A stretch of 64,000 nt of DNA from Saccopteryx bilineata (Eukaryota; Chordata; Mammalia; Chiroptera; Emballonuridae): positions 127,438,522 through 127,502,521 of the forward strand of contig NC_089490.1 of the NCBI RefSeq assembly GCF_036850765.1, written 5' to 3'. Below the pieces are notes generated by a model. It saw nothing but the letters and a program-made list of their open reading frames with translations, did no database searches and was not told the origin of the DNA. Positions 46,232 to 56,685 of this stretch are shown here, in pieces. A program made the position numbers and the translations under genes. Each line of letters opens with the position of its first letter. Position 1 is the first letter of the stretch.

Positions 46232-46392
46232 AAAAATCATTATCCAAGAAATAAATCAGAAGAGACAAAACCAACACTTTCCCAGTTTTTAAGGTTATGG
46301 GACAGGTGCAGATATTAGAAGAAAGAGATCATCAGTTTCTAACAAGCAGTTGGAAGGACTTTCAAACCCAGGGGCCCCACGGAAAAGAGGCG

Positions 46393-46406
46393 GTTTCCAC
46401 GGCAAC
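46393..46406 (+). promoter_or_regulatory. RFX-type X-box
   Basis: GTTTCCACGGCAAC is an imperfect palindrome. It fits the RFX half-site pair RYYNYY and RRNRAC with a 2-nt spacer. It sits 293 bp upstream of the start codon and about 90-110 bp upstream of two CCAAT boxes, an arrangement common in RFX plus NF-Y promoters. Confidence 0.65.
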
Positions 46407-46487
46407 CCGGGCTCCTCCCGCTGCCACCTCCTCCTCCTAGTAGCCCAGGGTACCGCCGGACAGCGTCCTCCCGTGCTCCGCGTCCTG

Positions 46488-46492
46488 ATTGG
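46488..46492 (-). promoter_or_regulatory. Inverted CCAAT box 1 (NF-Y)
   Basis: CTGATTGGCT contains ATTGG, the reverse of CCAAT, with flanks favourable for NF-Y. Confidence 0.6.
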
Positions 46493-46511
46493 CTGCACAG
46501 GCCGTGCGCTG

Positions 46512-46516
46512 ATTGG
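46512..46516 (-). promoter_or_regulatory. Inverted CCAAT box 2 (NF-Y)
   Basis: CTGATTGGCG repeats the same octamer core 24 bp downstream of the first. Tandem inverted CCAAT boxes at such spacing are usual in NF-Y promoters. Confidence 0.6.
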
Positions 46517-46685
46517 CGACGGCGATGCCGCGGGGGGTGACTATGGGGGCAGCGGTGGTTGATGGTTGACTCTTACCTCCCGGGTAAGGGGTAGCGACTC
46601 CGGCGATCCGCTCAGACTCGACCGGAGTACGAGAGCGGCTGACGCTCAGTCTGGAGCCGCGGGCGACACCTCGCTCGGCTCCACC

Positions 46686-46730
46686 ATGCCCGCCGGGAGC
46701 AATGAGCCGGACAGCGTCCTCAGCTACCGG
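46686..46730 (+). CDS. SLC4A8: SLC4A8 coding exon 1 (start codon exon)
   Basis: This 45-nt exon encodes MPAGSNEPDSVLSYR, the extreme cytoplasmic N terminus of the electroneutral Na+-driven Cl-/HCO3- exchanger NDCBE, a plasma-membrane pH regulator prominent in neurons. The start is the ATG at 46686 in a strong Kozak context (CTCCACCATGC, A at -3). The exon ends on a complete CGG codon followed by the donor GTAGGG, so the junction is phase 0. Joined to exon 2 it reads ...LSYR-RSDEEAVVDQ, matching the remembered start of mammalian SLC4A8 apart from a few substitutions (for example one residue fewer after MPA). The paralogue SLC4A10 has a different N terminus, and its residues after DEEAVVD differ from those in exon 2. 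The open frame runs on past the donor, but that part is intron. Confidence 0.9.
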
Positions 46731-47334
46731 GTAGGGCCCGCCTCCTGCCTCCCGCCCCTCCCGGGCTCAGCCTCCTCATCCTCGGTCCACCTGGTTGCCG
46801 CTGCCCACAGCTGGTCTCCGCAGCCGCTCCGGGAGGGTGAGGGATGCTGTCCCGGGACACCAGGGGGCGCTCCGGGAGGTTGGGGATCCCATAGGGGCTG
46901 CGGGAGCGTGACCTTGGGCCGAGCCCAGGAGCTGGCGGATTATTGCCGCATCCGTTGCGCGACTGGCGGTGACCTCTGTTCTCCTCGAATCCTCCTCGCT
47001 GGGAGAGAGGCTTGCTTCTGGGCCTCGCCTTGTCGTGCTAGAACATGGGAGAAAGGGTAGCCAGGGGCCATACTCTGGTGAAGCAGGTTTCCTCTTTGTG
47101 TTATTTCTGGGGATTTCTGGAAGAGCAGGAAAGACTGTAGGCTAGGACCGAACCCTGTTAGTTTGTCCAGCTTTAGGACTCCCTCCACCCATTGCACAGA
47201 CATCTAACCAGTTCTGAGTAGGGAAGCAGAAACGGACTGGAGAAGTGTTGAAAAGCAGAAACAGTGTTTATTTAAGGGAATGAGAAAACCCAGTTTAAAC
47301 TGATAACCCAACTATTGGGATGGCTAATGTAATG

Positions 47335-47545
47335 AAAAGCGTGGGACTAAGTGTCAGAGTATGTGGGCTCAATCTACAGCTGCCTCACACAGGCTTTGTG
47401 ACCTTGAGTAAGTCACTCACCTCTTTTAACATCAGTTTCCCATCTACTAAAATGGGAAAGGTATCTGGTTCCCTTACCTTACAGGGTTGGTTTGAGGACA
47501 AAATGAGGTGCTGTTTGTGAAAGGGCTTTGTGCAATGTTTATTGT
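47335..47545 (+). repeat. MIR relic
   Basis: 'TTTGTGACCTTGAGTAAGTCACTCACC...CAGTTTCCCATCTACTAAAATGGG...TTTGAGGACAAAATGAGG' is MIR from core to 3' end. Confidence 0.88.
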
Positions 47546-48012
47546 GTGATAACCAGTCAGTGAGTGGTACCTCACTGTATTCTCTACCACCCTTCCCTAC
47601 TTCCTGTGCAGGCAGGTGGTACATAGTTACTGCTCTGGAAAGAGGGAGTGAAGAAGGATCACATCTGAAGTGGAGGGTTCTTGAAGAGAATAATGGACCT
47701 TCTCGGGAAGGACGATGGGTCTTAGAAACAAGTGTCACATTGATAGTACGGATTGTTTATGTAAGGAGGCAGGGAAAACACTGAGTCTCTAGCAAAATGG
47801 GTATCAGACACTGACTCTCTTCTTCCTGGCGGTTTGCTACTAGAAGATCTGTAATTCCTTCTTTGCTTACTCCATCAAAAAAGGAACCAAATCTAAGATT
47901 TTGGAAAATCCGTATCTAATCTTGTTAAGGCTTACTAAATGTATTCACTCTATATTTGGGATACAGTGGTAAGCAAAATTAGGCAATGTCCTTGTCCTCT
48001 TGAACTTCCCAT

Positions 48013-48015
<3 letters not shown>

Positions 48016-48051
<36 letters not shown>
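48016..48051. repeat. (GT)n microsatellite
   Basis: About 17 uninterrupted GT units. Confidence 0.97.
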
Positions 48052-48052
<1 letters not shown>

Positions 48053-48059
48053 GGGCAAG

Positions 48060-48925
48060 GGGGAAGTAACCACACAAGTAAACATATTATTATAAACTGT
48101 GATAAATGCTTTGAAAGAAAGATAGACAAGGGAGCTAAAAAGGGCCTTGGAGACAAAACGACTACATATGCAAAAGTCCTGTGGCAGAAAGTGGTGGTGT
48201 TTGGCTACAAGGCCTTAAAGAGGGCCAGTGTAGCTAAAGGCACAGAGAGTAAATGAGGGGAATGGTGTGAGACATACTCTGGTGTCATAATACAGGGCCA
48301 TTGTAGCCCATGCTGAGGAAGTTGGTATTTCTCTGAGGAACAAGGGGAAGCCATTGAAGGGGTTTAAGCAAACAAAAGAGAAGTAGAGAGAGAGTTAAAG
48401 AGCCAAGGCGATCATGATCAGATTTTCCTGCTGAAAAGATTTCTCTGGCTGATGTGGGGAGAGCAGAGTGGAACGAATGTGAGGAGACAGTGTCCCAAAT
48501 GTGCACAATGTGTACAGATTGTATTGTCAAGATCATAATAACCCTTAGGCTTCCATTAGTGTTCGGAGAAATTGATAATTCTTGTGCTTTGGGGATAGGA
48601 TCGAAAATAATTACTTCCTTTGCAACTAGTTCATGAACATTTTCATGGGTGGTGGGATGAGGAAAAGAAAAGGAGTAGAGTGGAAACAGTAGGACCTTAT
48701 GAAGGCAGAGTCAGATGGGAATGTGGATATAGGGAGGAAAAGAAATGAGGGTAGGAGAAAAAAAATGGGGCTGACTTATGGGAAACACAGTCAACCAACT
48801 GAAAATTACCAGTTAAGCCTCCTATGTGCCAAATAGGTTGTGTGGAAGGGAGATAGACCTTGCAAAATGAGGAGATTGTATAACACGGAAACAGAGAGGT
48901 TCCAGACATCACATTTAAATATCAT
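48060..48925. other. Intronic DNA, no gene recognised
   Basis: 48330-48460 ('AGGGGAAGCCATTGAAGGGGTTTAAGC...TTTCTCTGGCTGATGTGGGG') has the wording of an ancient interspersed repeat that I cannot name. Confidence 0.35.
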
Positions 48926-49295
48926 TCACAAGTCTGTGTTGTTTTTTCTGGTTTGGATTACTGCACCAGCCTTCTAATGAGTCCCTCTGCCTTCTTTCTT
49001 TCTTTTCTACTTTAAGCATGGCAACCAGAAGGAGATTTTAAAAACTCAAATCAGATAATGTCATATCCTTTCTTGAAACCTTTTAGTGGCTTCCCAGTAC
49101 ATTTTAGAATAAAATCCAAACTCCTTATCATGGCCTACATGATATCTGTACACCTTATCATGGCTTTAACATGATCAAGGCCTGGTCACCCTCCTTGACC
49201 ACCTTTCAACCACTCTCTCACCACGCACCCTACACTGGCTTTCAGTTTCTTCAATATGGCAAGCTCCTTCATGCTTCAGGACCTTTTAATTTTTT

Positions 49296-49667
49296 TTTTT
49301 TTTTTTTTGTATTTTTCTGAAGTTGGAAACGAGGAGGCAGTCAGACAGACTCCCGCATGCACCCGACCGGGATCCACCGGGCATGCCTACCAGGGCGCGA
49401 TGCTTTGCCCATCTGGGGCGTTGCTCTATTGTGACCAGAGCTATTCTAGCACCTGAGGCAGAGGCCACAGAGCCATCCTCAGCGCTGGGCCATCTTTGCT
49501 CCAGTGGAGCCTTGGCTGCAGGAGGGGAATAGAGAGACAGAGAGGAAGGAGAGGGGAAGGAGTGGAGAAGCAGATGGGCGCTTCTCCTGTGTGCCCTGGC
49601 CGGGAATTGAACCCGGGACTCCTGCTTGCCAGGCCGACGCTCTACCACTGAGCCAACCGGCCAGGGC
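49296..49667 (-). repeat. SINE A (reverse)
   Basis: Complete reverse copy. TSD AGGACCTTTTAATTTTT on the left versus AGGACGTTTTAATTTTT from 49669. Confidence 0.94.
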
Positions 49668-49682
49668 CAGGACGTTTTAATT

Positions 49683-50255
49683 TTTTTTGAGATTTTTATT
49701 TATTGATTTACAGAGGGGTGGAAGAAGGAACAAGAAGTATCAACTCATAGCTGCCTCACTTTAGCTGTTCATTGCTTGCTTTTTGTATGTGCCTTGACCA
49801 TGCAAGCCCAGGGTTTCAAACCAGCAACCTCAGCATTCCAGGTCGTCGCTCTATCCCAGGGGTCTCAAACTCGCGGCCCGCTGAACAATTTTGTGCGGCC
49901 CGCAGACTAATCCACGAAGTTCAAAATATTTTGGATAAAATGAAGTAAGCCTAGGGCCCTACTTGTATTTTTCATTTCTCTAGCATCCTAGCTAGATATT
50001 AGCTTAGTTAACAGCAGTTGTGATGCGAACTACAGTTTCTGGTCGTTTTGTGACACTGAGTAAACTGCATGTACGATTGTGCTTGTTGTACTGATTTTTT
50101 TTTTTGTTTTCAACTGCAGTGAGAAAAGTGTTGCGTAACAGTTGCCTTTTGTAGACCTAGTGCGGCCCACCAAACGGCTGTGATCTTGCTCTGCGGCCCA
50201 CATGCTGAGTTGAGTTTGAGACCTCTGCTCTATCCACTGTGCTGCCACGGGCCTG
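49683..50255 (-). repeat. SINE B (reverse) split by a hAT
   Basis: 'TTTATTTATTGATTTACAGAG...AAGTATCAACTCATAG...GTGCCTTGACCATGCAAGCC' before the hAT and 'ACTGTGCTGCCACGGGCCTGGC' after it. Confidence 0.88.
49857..50227. mobile_element. Non-autonomous hAT, 'GTCTCAAACTCGCGGCCCG' family
   Basis: Termini CAGGGGTCTCAAACTC and, reversed, CAGAGGTCTCAAACTC. Perfect 8-bp TSD CTCTATCC at 49849-49856 and 50228-50235. The 371-bp body contains several CGGCCC repeats and no transposase. Confidence 0.94.
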
Positions 50256-50403
50256 GCAGAACCTTTGTTCTTGTTCCTTCTGCCTAGGACATTTTTCTAC
50301 TTAGGTCTTAAATCTAATGACTCAAATGTCACCTCCTCAGAGTGGCTTTTCTTGACATTTACCCACAGTCGCCACCTTTCATGTGATCCTGCTTTGTTTT
50401 CTT

Positions 50404-50784
50404 TCTTTTTTGTATTTTCTTTTTTGTATTTTTTTGAAGTTGGAAACCTGGAGGCAGTCAGACAGACTCCTGCATGCGCCCGACCGGGATCCACCGGCAT
50501 GCCCACCAGGGGGTGATGCCCTGCCCGTCTGGGGCGTAGCTCTGCCGCAATCAGAGCCATTCTAGCGCCTGAGGCAAAGGCCACAGAGCCATCCTCAGCT
50601 CCTGGGCAAACTTTGCTCCAAAGGAGCCTTGGCCGTGGGAGGGGAAGAGAGAGACAGAGAGGAAGGAGAGGGGGAGGGTTGGAGAAGCAGATGAGCGTTT
50701 CTCCTGTGTGCCCTGGCCGGGAATCGAGCCCAGGATTCCTGCATGCCAGGCTGACGCTCTACCACTGAGCAAACTGGCCAGGGC
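50404..50784 (-). repeat. SINE A (reverse)
   Basis: Complete reverse copy with the perfect TSD CCTGCTTTGTTTTCTT at 50388-50403 and 50785-50800. Confidence 0.95.
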
Positions 50785-51693
50785 CCTGCTTTGTTTTCTT
50801 AATAGCACATGTAATTTATCTAAAGTGTTCTTGTTTATTTCCAAATAGAAGCTTCTAATGAGGGCAGTGACCAGGCACAAAGTATTTTCACCTAGCAGGG
50901 TGCTGGGCATTATATCAGTGCTCAGTTGCATGAGTAAATGAATGATTCATCCATAATCAAAGTCAGTGTGCCTCTCCTTAGGGAGGTAATGGCCTTGTCA
51001 GGATTAGCACAGGACAACAGACGGCCATTGCTGGAGTACACGAAACTTCTCCCTTCTCCCTTGTTGTGTCTTTGCCCGGGTGTTGCCAGCTGGAATGAGT
51101 CAATGAAGGTCCGCATTATTGAATTTTGATGAGATCTAGAGAGGTGATTATTGAAATTTTAATAGTCTATGAGCTCTTAAAGGGGGTAGAAATGAAGGAA
51201 GATAAGAAAGCTTCAGGGAAAGCCCCTAGTTTGGACTGGATCCAGCGACATCTTTAACCGTTTGAATAGTATGAACATTCATGTTCGTCCTCGTGCCTCC
51301 GGACTAGAGTACGATTGTACATGTACGTCTTTAAACTTTGAGCTGGAGCATGCGCACCTCCCTTGCAGAAGTGTTATAGCATGTGTTGCCATCTATCCTG
51401 GAGGCTGGTGAGCCCAATTATCACTATAAAGTGTCTGAAGAGTGCTACCACCTGTTGCATAATATTAGTAACTACATTCAGCCTTGAGTACATGCATAAC
51501 ATATGTAGCTGCCATAGTTCTGTTGACAGAACTTCTTGCATTTACAGCTGGTTTTTGTCATTTTGTAAGTTATTGTTGTTCTAATAATACTCAGGATCTT
51601 ACATGGTACAATTGTTGTTTTTATAAGCTTTTGCTTTTCCTCAACATATACATCATTCATTCGTCTAAAATTTTCACCTCTTTTCCAGGAAAG

Positions 51694-51959
51694 ATGTCAA
51701 GACATAATCAGGCAGGAAGGCTAGCTCTGGAAGATATTCATAATATCTTGATAGCCTTTGTCTTTCAGGGTGTCATTTCCTAAAGCCAGTCCCTGCAACA
51801 GCCTCAAAGGATAAGCCACAACGAAAATGCTTTGTATGTCAGCATACTACAAGAAGGGAGAGTAAATTGAGGGACACAAGGGTGATGTGCATTGAATGAA
51901 ACAAACCACTTTGCCTGCATCCATGTTTTGATGAATATCACAGTTTGAAAAATTTTTAA
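51694..51959 (+). pseudogene. piggyBac transposase remnant (start plus C-terminal zinc-binding domain)
   Basis: A start-like segment at 51694 (MSRHNQAGRLALEDIHNI) is followed, in another frame from 51771, by HFLKPVPATASKDKPQRKC, then FVCQHTTRRESKLRDTRVMC, and finally LCLHPCFDEYHSLKNF with its stop at 51957. Paired cysteines (C-x2-C, C, C-x3-C) and the SLKNF-type end are the cysteine-rich DNA-binding domain that closes many piggyBac transposases. One expected Cys codon at 51897 is TGA, probably a decayed TGC or TGT. The catalytic DDD core is absent, so this cannot be active. Confidence 0.85.
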
Positions 51960-52124
51960 CTGTAAGGAATAAATAGAAATACCTATAAATTGTCCTAAGA
52001 ATATCATCATATGTGAGTACGTATTTGAGATTCTGCTAACAACAATACTTCTTTATTTACAGATGGGAGGTACGTGAGAATTGCATGAGATAACAAAAAT
52101 TTTTATTTTAAAAACGTGTAAGGC

Positions 52125-52304
52125 GTCCTGGCCTGTGGTGGCGCAGTGGATAAAGTGTCGACCTGGAAACGCTGAGGTCGCCAGTTTGAAACCCTGGGCT
52201 TGCCTGGTCAAGGCACATATGGGAGTTGATGCTTCCTGCTCCTCCTCTCTTCTCTCTCTCTCTCTCTCTCCTCTCTAAAATGAATAAATAAAATCAAATT
52301 TAAA
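52125..52304 (+). repeat. SINE B nested in piggyBac
   Basis: Head 'TCCTGGCCTGTGGTGGCGCAG'. TSD around GTGTAAGGC (to 52124) versus AAAATGTGTAAGGC (52305-52318). Confidence 0.93.
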
Positions 52305-52789
52305 AAAATGTGTAAGGCAACATTAAAAAAAGGCATGTTCTTGTTTCCATAAATTGGTTATCAAACAAACATTTTAAGTTAATAAAACTGTAACTGGAAC
52401 TAATTTAGTTTTTTGAAAAAAACTCACTCTCAGGGATCAGCGAGCACGAAAAACACTCACTACTCAAAGGGTTAAAGTTCTTCAGAGTTCTGATAAGCAC
52501 TTTTAGAGCAGAAAGAAGTGCTGGAGAGGTCAGAACCATCAGCACTTGAGTGTGATGGTGCAGGACCTGCATGGAGGTCAGGGAAGGTAGAAGTGGAAGG
52601 GTGGGGAGCAAGTGAATTTGGGCAATTACCAAGGTTTCTGTGTGAATCAGGCCTGCTCAGAATGGAGAAATTTGCAGAAATCTTTAGAATAACAAACCCT
52701 GGTAAGTGGGTGATAATTGGGAAGCATGGCCGAATGGAAGGAGTCACACTGTATGTCTTATGGGCCTGAGAAAACTCTCAGACAAGAAT

Positions 52790-52870
52790 TTCTGAAGGAG
52801 ACTTGAGTGCTTGTGTCCAGTGACTGGTGCGTGGATCTCAGTAAATATTTTCTGAGTGAATGAATGAATG
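52790..52870 (+). repeat. L2 3' terminus relic
   Basis: 'CTCAGTAAATATTTTCTGAGTGAATGAATGAATGG' is the L2 3' end. Confidence 0.65.
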
Positions 52871-53414
52871 GCTCTGTAGAGAACAGGTCAACTTTTCTGA
52901 GGTCGGTTTGTGGTAATCAGTCAGTAAATATTTGCTGAATGTTACTGGACAAAAGTGTCAACCATAGCAGCTTCTCCTCTCACTACATTGTGGTGTACAG
53001 TCCATACTCCTCTACCCGCTCCCAACCGTATTCCTGTGTGGGCATTGGGGAAGCTGCGAGCATTCTCTATCTGGCTTTACTGGTTCTCCTGGGAAACTTC
53101 CGTAGGAGAGGTGTGAGTTATTTTGCCAAGCAGAGAATTGAGGTCGGCTGGGGGACAATTCAGGCTGAAAAATTTACTTCCTGAAGTATTTGTAGATAAT
53201 TGTCTTAGCTCATGGTTTGCCTTGGCAGGGTTGACAGGGCTCTTGGTCAAGCCTGCACAGTAGTGACTGGGACAGAGCAAAGCAACTGTGTTTATTCTAT
53301 ATACATCTGCTGGTAGGTAACAGCAACACATCTTAGATAATGCAGAGGTTGGTTGTTTTTTGTAAGGTAGTAACACTTACTCTGGTCTTGGTAGTTAGAA
53401 AAAGGTATAATGAA

Positions 53415-53755
53415 TGTATTAGTTTCTGTTGCTTTCATAACAAATTACCACAGAAACAGTGGCTTACACAACACAAGTTGATTATCTTATAGTTCTGTAG
53501 TTCAGGAGTCCAACAGGGTCTCAGTGGGCTAAAATGAAAGTGTTGGTGGGGCTCAGACTCTGCTTTTGGCATTAGATCTTTTCCTCTGACTCTACTCTTC
53601 TCTCTCTCTCCTACTTTTAGGACCCTTGTGATTACATCGAGTTTACCAGAGAATCCAGGATAATCTCTTTATTTTAAATTCAGATGATTAACAATCTTCC
53701 ATCTGCAACCTTATTTCCAGGGTTATTATTTTGCACACCATAATGTATTAACCAG
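53415..53755 (-). repeat. ERVL-MaLR LTR relic (MLT1-like)
   Basis: 'TAACAAATTACCACAGAAACAGTGGCTTACACAAC', 'CTTATAGTTCTGTAGTTCAGGAGTC', 'GGACCCTTGTGATTACATCGAG' and 'TCCATCTGCAACCTTATTTCC' follow a MLT1 LTR in reverse. No viral internal region is visible. Confidence 0.75.
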
Positions 53756-54329
53756 TAATCTATACTGAACAGGAATGACTCCAAGTGGGGTTCAATAAAA
53801 GAATCACTGAGAATCCAGAACCATTTTGAAATTTTAGGCCCTTAGAAGGCTGTTTAAAGAGTCAGAGTAGTCAGTTTATGTGTGTTCAGGGGCCTATGGC
53901 TCCCAAGAAGAGGTCTGGAACAGCTGCACAAGTTCTTGTGGAACCCTTTATTCTTGCTATAGGATGGCTGCATTCAGCAAGGAAGTATAATAAAATTGAG
54001 GTCGTTAGAGAATTGAGGATCTATGGGTCAGATTTACTGACAGTCTGTAAGGGCCCAGAATCCACAGACTTTGCTGGATGAAGAGGAAGATGGAAGTAAG
54101 GAGATGGAGAACTATTGGAAGTCTTAGGGCAGTTTGAGGGACAAGGTTATGTAGCATGAAGGATTTAAGAGGGTAATAATGTGAATCTTGAGCTGTTCTC
54201 ACTGTGGACCTTCATCAACGATTGGGTGACATAAGCTCTCTAAAATAACCAGGTTATTGCTTTTAGCAATGTTAAAGTATAATGTTAATATAAGGAACAC
54301 AGAGAAACTTGAGTTCTTCCTATTTCATT

Positions 54330-54440
54330 TAGCTCTTGTGAGACCTTATTTAGCCGTGATTTAAAACTGTTGTGAGGATTGAGTTAATATATGTAAAGCA
54401 CAGTGCTAGGCATATAGTAAATATTTGTTTTTAATACTAA
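54330..54440 (+). repeat. MIR 3' relic
   Basis: 'GTTGTGAGGATTGAGTTAATATATGTAAAGCACAGTGCTAGGCATATAGTAAATATT' is the MIR/L2 shared 3' wording. Confidence 0.7.
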
Positions 54441-54444
54441 TTGC

Positions 54445-55480
54445 ATTGACTCAGTTTGCTTATTAGAAACTTTGGAAGCTACTTGTATAATATATATTTG
54501 TTGATTTTTAAAAATTGGTTAAATATTGTAGAACTTAACAGATGCTTGACTTTTTTATTGTCCAGGGTAGAGGAGGGTAGAAGGGCAGAGGGGGTAGGAG
54601 AATGTTATTTACAATCTCTGAAAACATTAGATCCTTGGGAAAAAAGATGGAAGAGTTCTGTAGAGGTGAAAAATAAAAATCTGAGACTGACTGCCAGAAA
54701 GGAGGGGGGTTGAGTTTGGCAGGTCTACAACCCCAGGGACCACAGGTGGAGTGGAACAGCAGGGAGCTGTGTCAGGGGAGTGCTCAAGGTGGGTTCCACG
54801 CCCTGCCCTCTTCTTCCTCCCCTGCAGCCTCTGTGGCTGCTTCTAGGAGCAGGAGCCATTATGTAAGACTCAGCCCTGCCCCTGCCTTTTAATTTGTCTA
54901 TTAACTGTGAGAATCGGGTCTGCTACTCAGCTATAATTCATTCATTTTCCCAAGGCTCATAACCATGCTTTCTCTTTCATTATGTGCCTTGCAGTTTCAA
55001 TGTTTTAATGTGTTTTTAACCCCGTTCATTCTTTTTTTTATCTTGTCGTTGTGATAGTCACCCAAATCAGTTCAGAGTTCTGTGGTGGGTAATTTTCAGT
55101 GAGTTATGAGGAAGTACAGAAAAGTGATTTAGAAACAGGGCCTTTGCTCTAGTTCATCCCTCTTTTCCTCCTTTTCCCCCTCCCTCCCTCCCTCCCTTTC
55201 TTTTCCTCCTAAACTTATATAATGTGGCTTCCGTGACTCTAATCTTTTTCTGAGTCGAAAATTCCTCTGAGAATCTGATGAAAGTTATGGACCCTTTCCC
55301 AAGAAAAATGCACACTCACACATAATCCTCTGAAGCCCATTCAACGGTATCCTAGAAATCCATGGTTAAGAAATCTTCTCTGCCGTAAATGATGATGGTG
55401 TCAGATGAAATAATAAACAACTAGTGAGGTATCTGCAACAAGGACAGACCAATGAGACTTGATGTTCCTTTCTTTTCATT
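54445..55480. other. Intronic DNA, no gene recognised
   Basis: Includes a short (CCCT)n tract at 55178-55198. The open frames at 54456 and 54710 show no domain. Confidence 0.4.
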
Positions 55481-55484
55481 TTTA

Positions 55485-55935
55485 TGATTTTAAACAAACT
55501 TCAAATATACTTAAAATTTATGGAACATTTCAAGCATGTACCAAAGTAGAAAGACTTATAAAATGAATTATAATGTATAATGTACCCAATGACCTCACTT
55601 CAACAATGAACACACGTCTATTGATTCATCTATGCCTCTAGCCATTCTTCAAATTCTATACGTCATATTATTTCAGCAGTTAAAACTTCAGTGTGTATCA
55701 CTAAAGATTAAAGATCATTTAAAAAAAAATGACCTAACTACCATAGTACAATATTATTTTTACACTTAAAAATTAACAAGTTCTTTATATAAGTCAAATA
55801 TCCATTCAGTTGTTTAAATTGAGTGCCTGATAATTTTTTTAAATTGTTGACTTATTTGAATCAGGATCCAAACAAGGTCTACACATTCACATTAAAGGCT
55901 TACCTTTCAAGTGCTCTGGCTAATGGTGTTTGACA
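55485..55935 (+). repeat. Ancient L1 3' relic
   Basis: 'GGAACATTTCAAGCATGTACCAAAGTAGAAAG', 'CCTCACTTCAACAATGAACACACG' and 'GAATCAGGATCCAAACAAGGTCTACACATTC' follow ancient L1M 3' sequence. Confidence 0.7.
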
Positions 55936-56108
55936 GTGGCTCTGTTTTCCTTGGCAAGACAAAGAAAGTAGATAAATATTTTTTCAGTGAATTTAGGTGT
56001 GGTTAACCAATCTAAGTTAAGGAAATAAGTTGATTTTCAACCTGAATTTTTAAGACAGTTGACCTTGCTCTTTATATTTTGCTTTCATAGACTTAGAGTC
56101 AAAATCAG

Positions 56109-56466
56109 CCTGACCAAATGGTGGCACAGTGGATAGAGCATCGGACTGGGACGCAGAGGACCCAGGTTCAAAACCCCAAAGTTGCCAGCTTGAGTATGGG
56201 CTTACCAGCTTGAGCGTGAGGTCACCGGCTTGAGTGTGGGATCAGAGTAATGATTCCATGGTTGCTGGCTTGAGCCCAAAGGTCACTTGATTTAAGCCCA
56301 GGGTCACTGGCTTGAGCAAGGGGTCACTCACTCTGCTGTTGCCCCCGCCACAATCGATGAATGATTAAGGTGCCACAACGAAGAATTGATGTTTCTCATC
56401 TCTCTCCTTTCCCGTGTCTGTCCCTATCTGTCCCTCTGTCTGTCTCTCTGTCAAAAAAAAAAAAAA
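56109..56466 (+). repeat. SINE C
   Basis: Head GCCTGACCAAATGGTGGCACAG, several 'CCGGCTTGAGTGTGG'-like units and the tail 'CTGTCTGTCTCTCTGTC(A)n'. Short TSD AAAATCA. Confidence 0.92.
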
Positions 56467-56685
56467 TCAATCATTCCTCCCTCCCCCACTTCATCCTGAT
56501 TCCTGCTGTATTCTATGCTGTGTCAGGTGTCTATGGACAGTTTTAAGCATCCTAATTAATTGGTTCTTGTCCTCTGGGTATTACAAACCTGTGGGGAAGC
56601 CAACATGAGAAATTATTATGAGAAAATATGTAATTTAGATAGAGTTCAGAATACTAATAAATATTCATTCATCAAAATTTATTGG

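Larger units (their letters stand above)
46360..46685 (+). promoter_or_regulatory. SLC4A8: SLC4A8 promoter and 5' UTR, GC-rich
   Basis: GC- and CpG-rich sequence immediately upstream of the start codon, in sharp contrast to the AT-rich repeats around it. It holds an X-box at 46393 and two inverted CCAAT boxes near 46488 and 46512. There is no TATA box at a sensible distance, which is typical of a CpG-island promoter with dispersed starts. The transcription start cannot be fixed from sequence alone; it probably lies between the CCAAT boxes and 46640. Confidence 0.75.
48930..50945 (+). repeat. L2 relic broken by four insertions
   Basis: 'AAATCCAAACTCCTTATCATGGCC' and 'ACTGGCTTTCAGTTTCTTCAATATGGC' on the left; 'TTCCTTCTGCCTAGGAC...GTCACCTCCTCAGAG' at about 50270-50345; 'GGGCAGTGACCAGGC' to the ATGAATGA-like end on the right. 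Interrupted by A at 49296, B at 49683, a hAT inside that B, and A at 50404. Confidence 0.8.
51258..52471 (+). mobile_element. piggyBac-family element, degraded
   Basis: Flanked by TTAA (51254-51257 and 52472-52475), the strict piggyBac target. Inverted termini CCGTTTGAATAGT and, reversed, CCCTTTGAGTAGT. Subterminal sequences include 'GTTCGTCCTCGTGCC' on the left and the reversed 'TTCGTGCTCGCTGATCC' on the right. About 1.03 kb after removing the SINE B at 52125; intact piggyBacs are usually 2-3 kb, so the transposase core is missing. Confidence 0.88.

Noticed and set aside
46566..47060. 164-codon + frame across the SLC4A8 promoter and exon 1
   Set aside because: It is in frame with exon 1 but passes through the splice donor at 46731 into GC-rich intron. 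The upstream start at 46566 lies in the 5' UTR; only 46686-46730 is taken as coding.
53878..54081. 67-codon + frame in intron 1 considered as an alternative SLC4A8 exon
   Set aside because: No acceptor/donor pair in frame and no similarity to bicarbonate transporter N termini.
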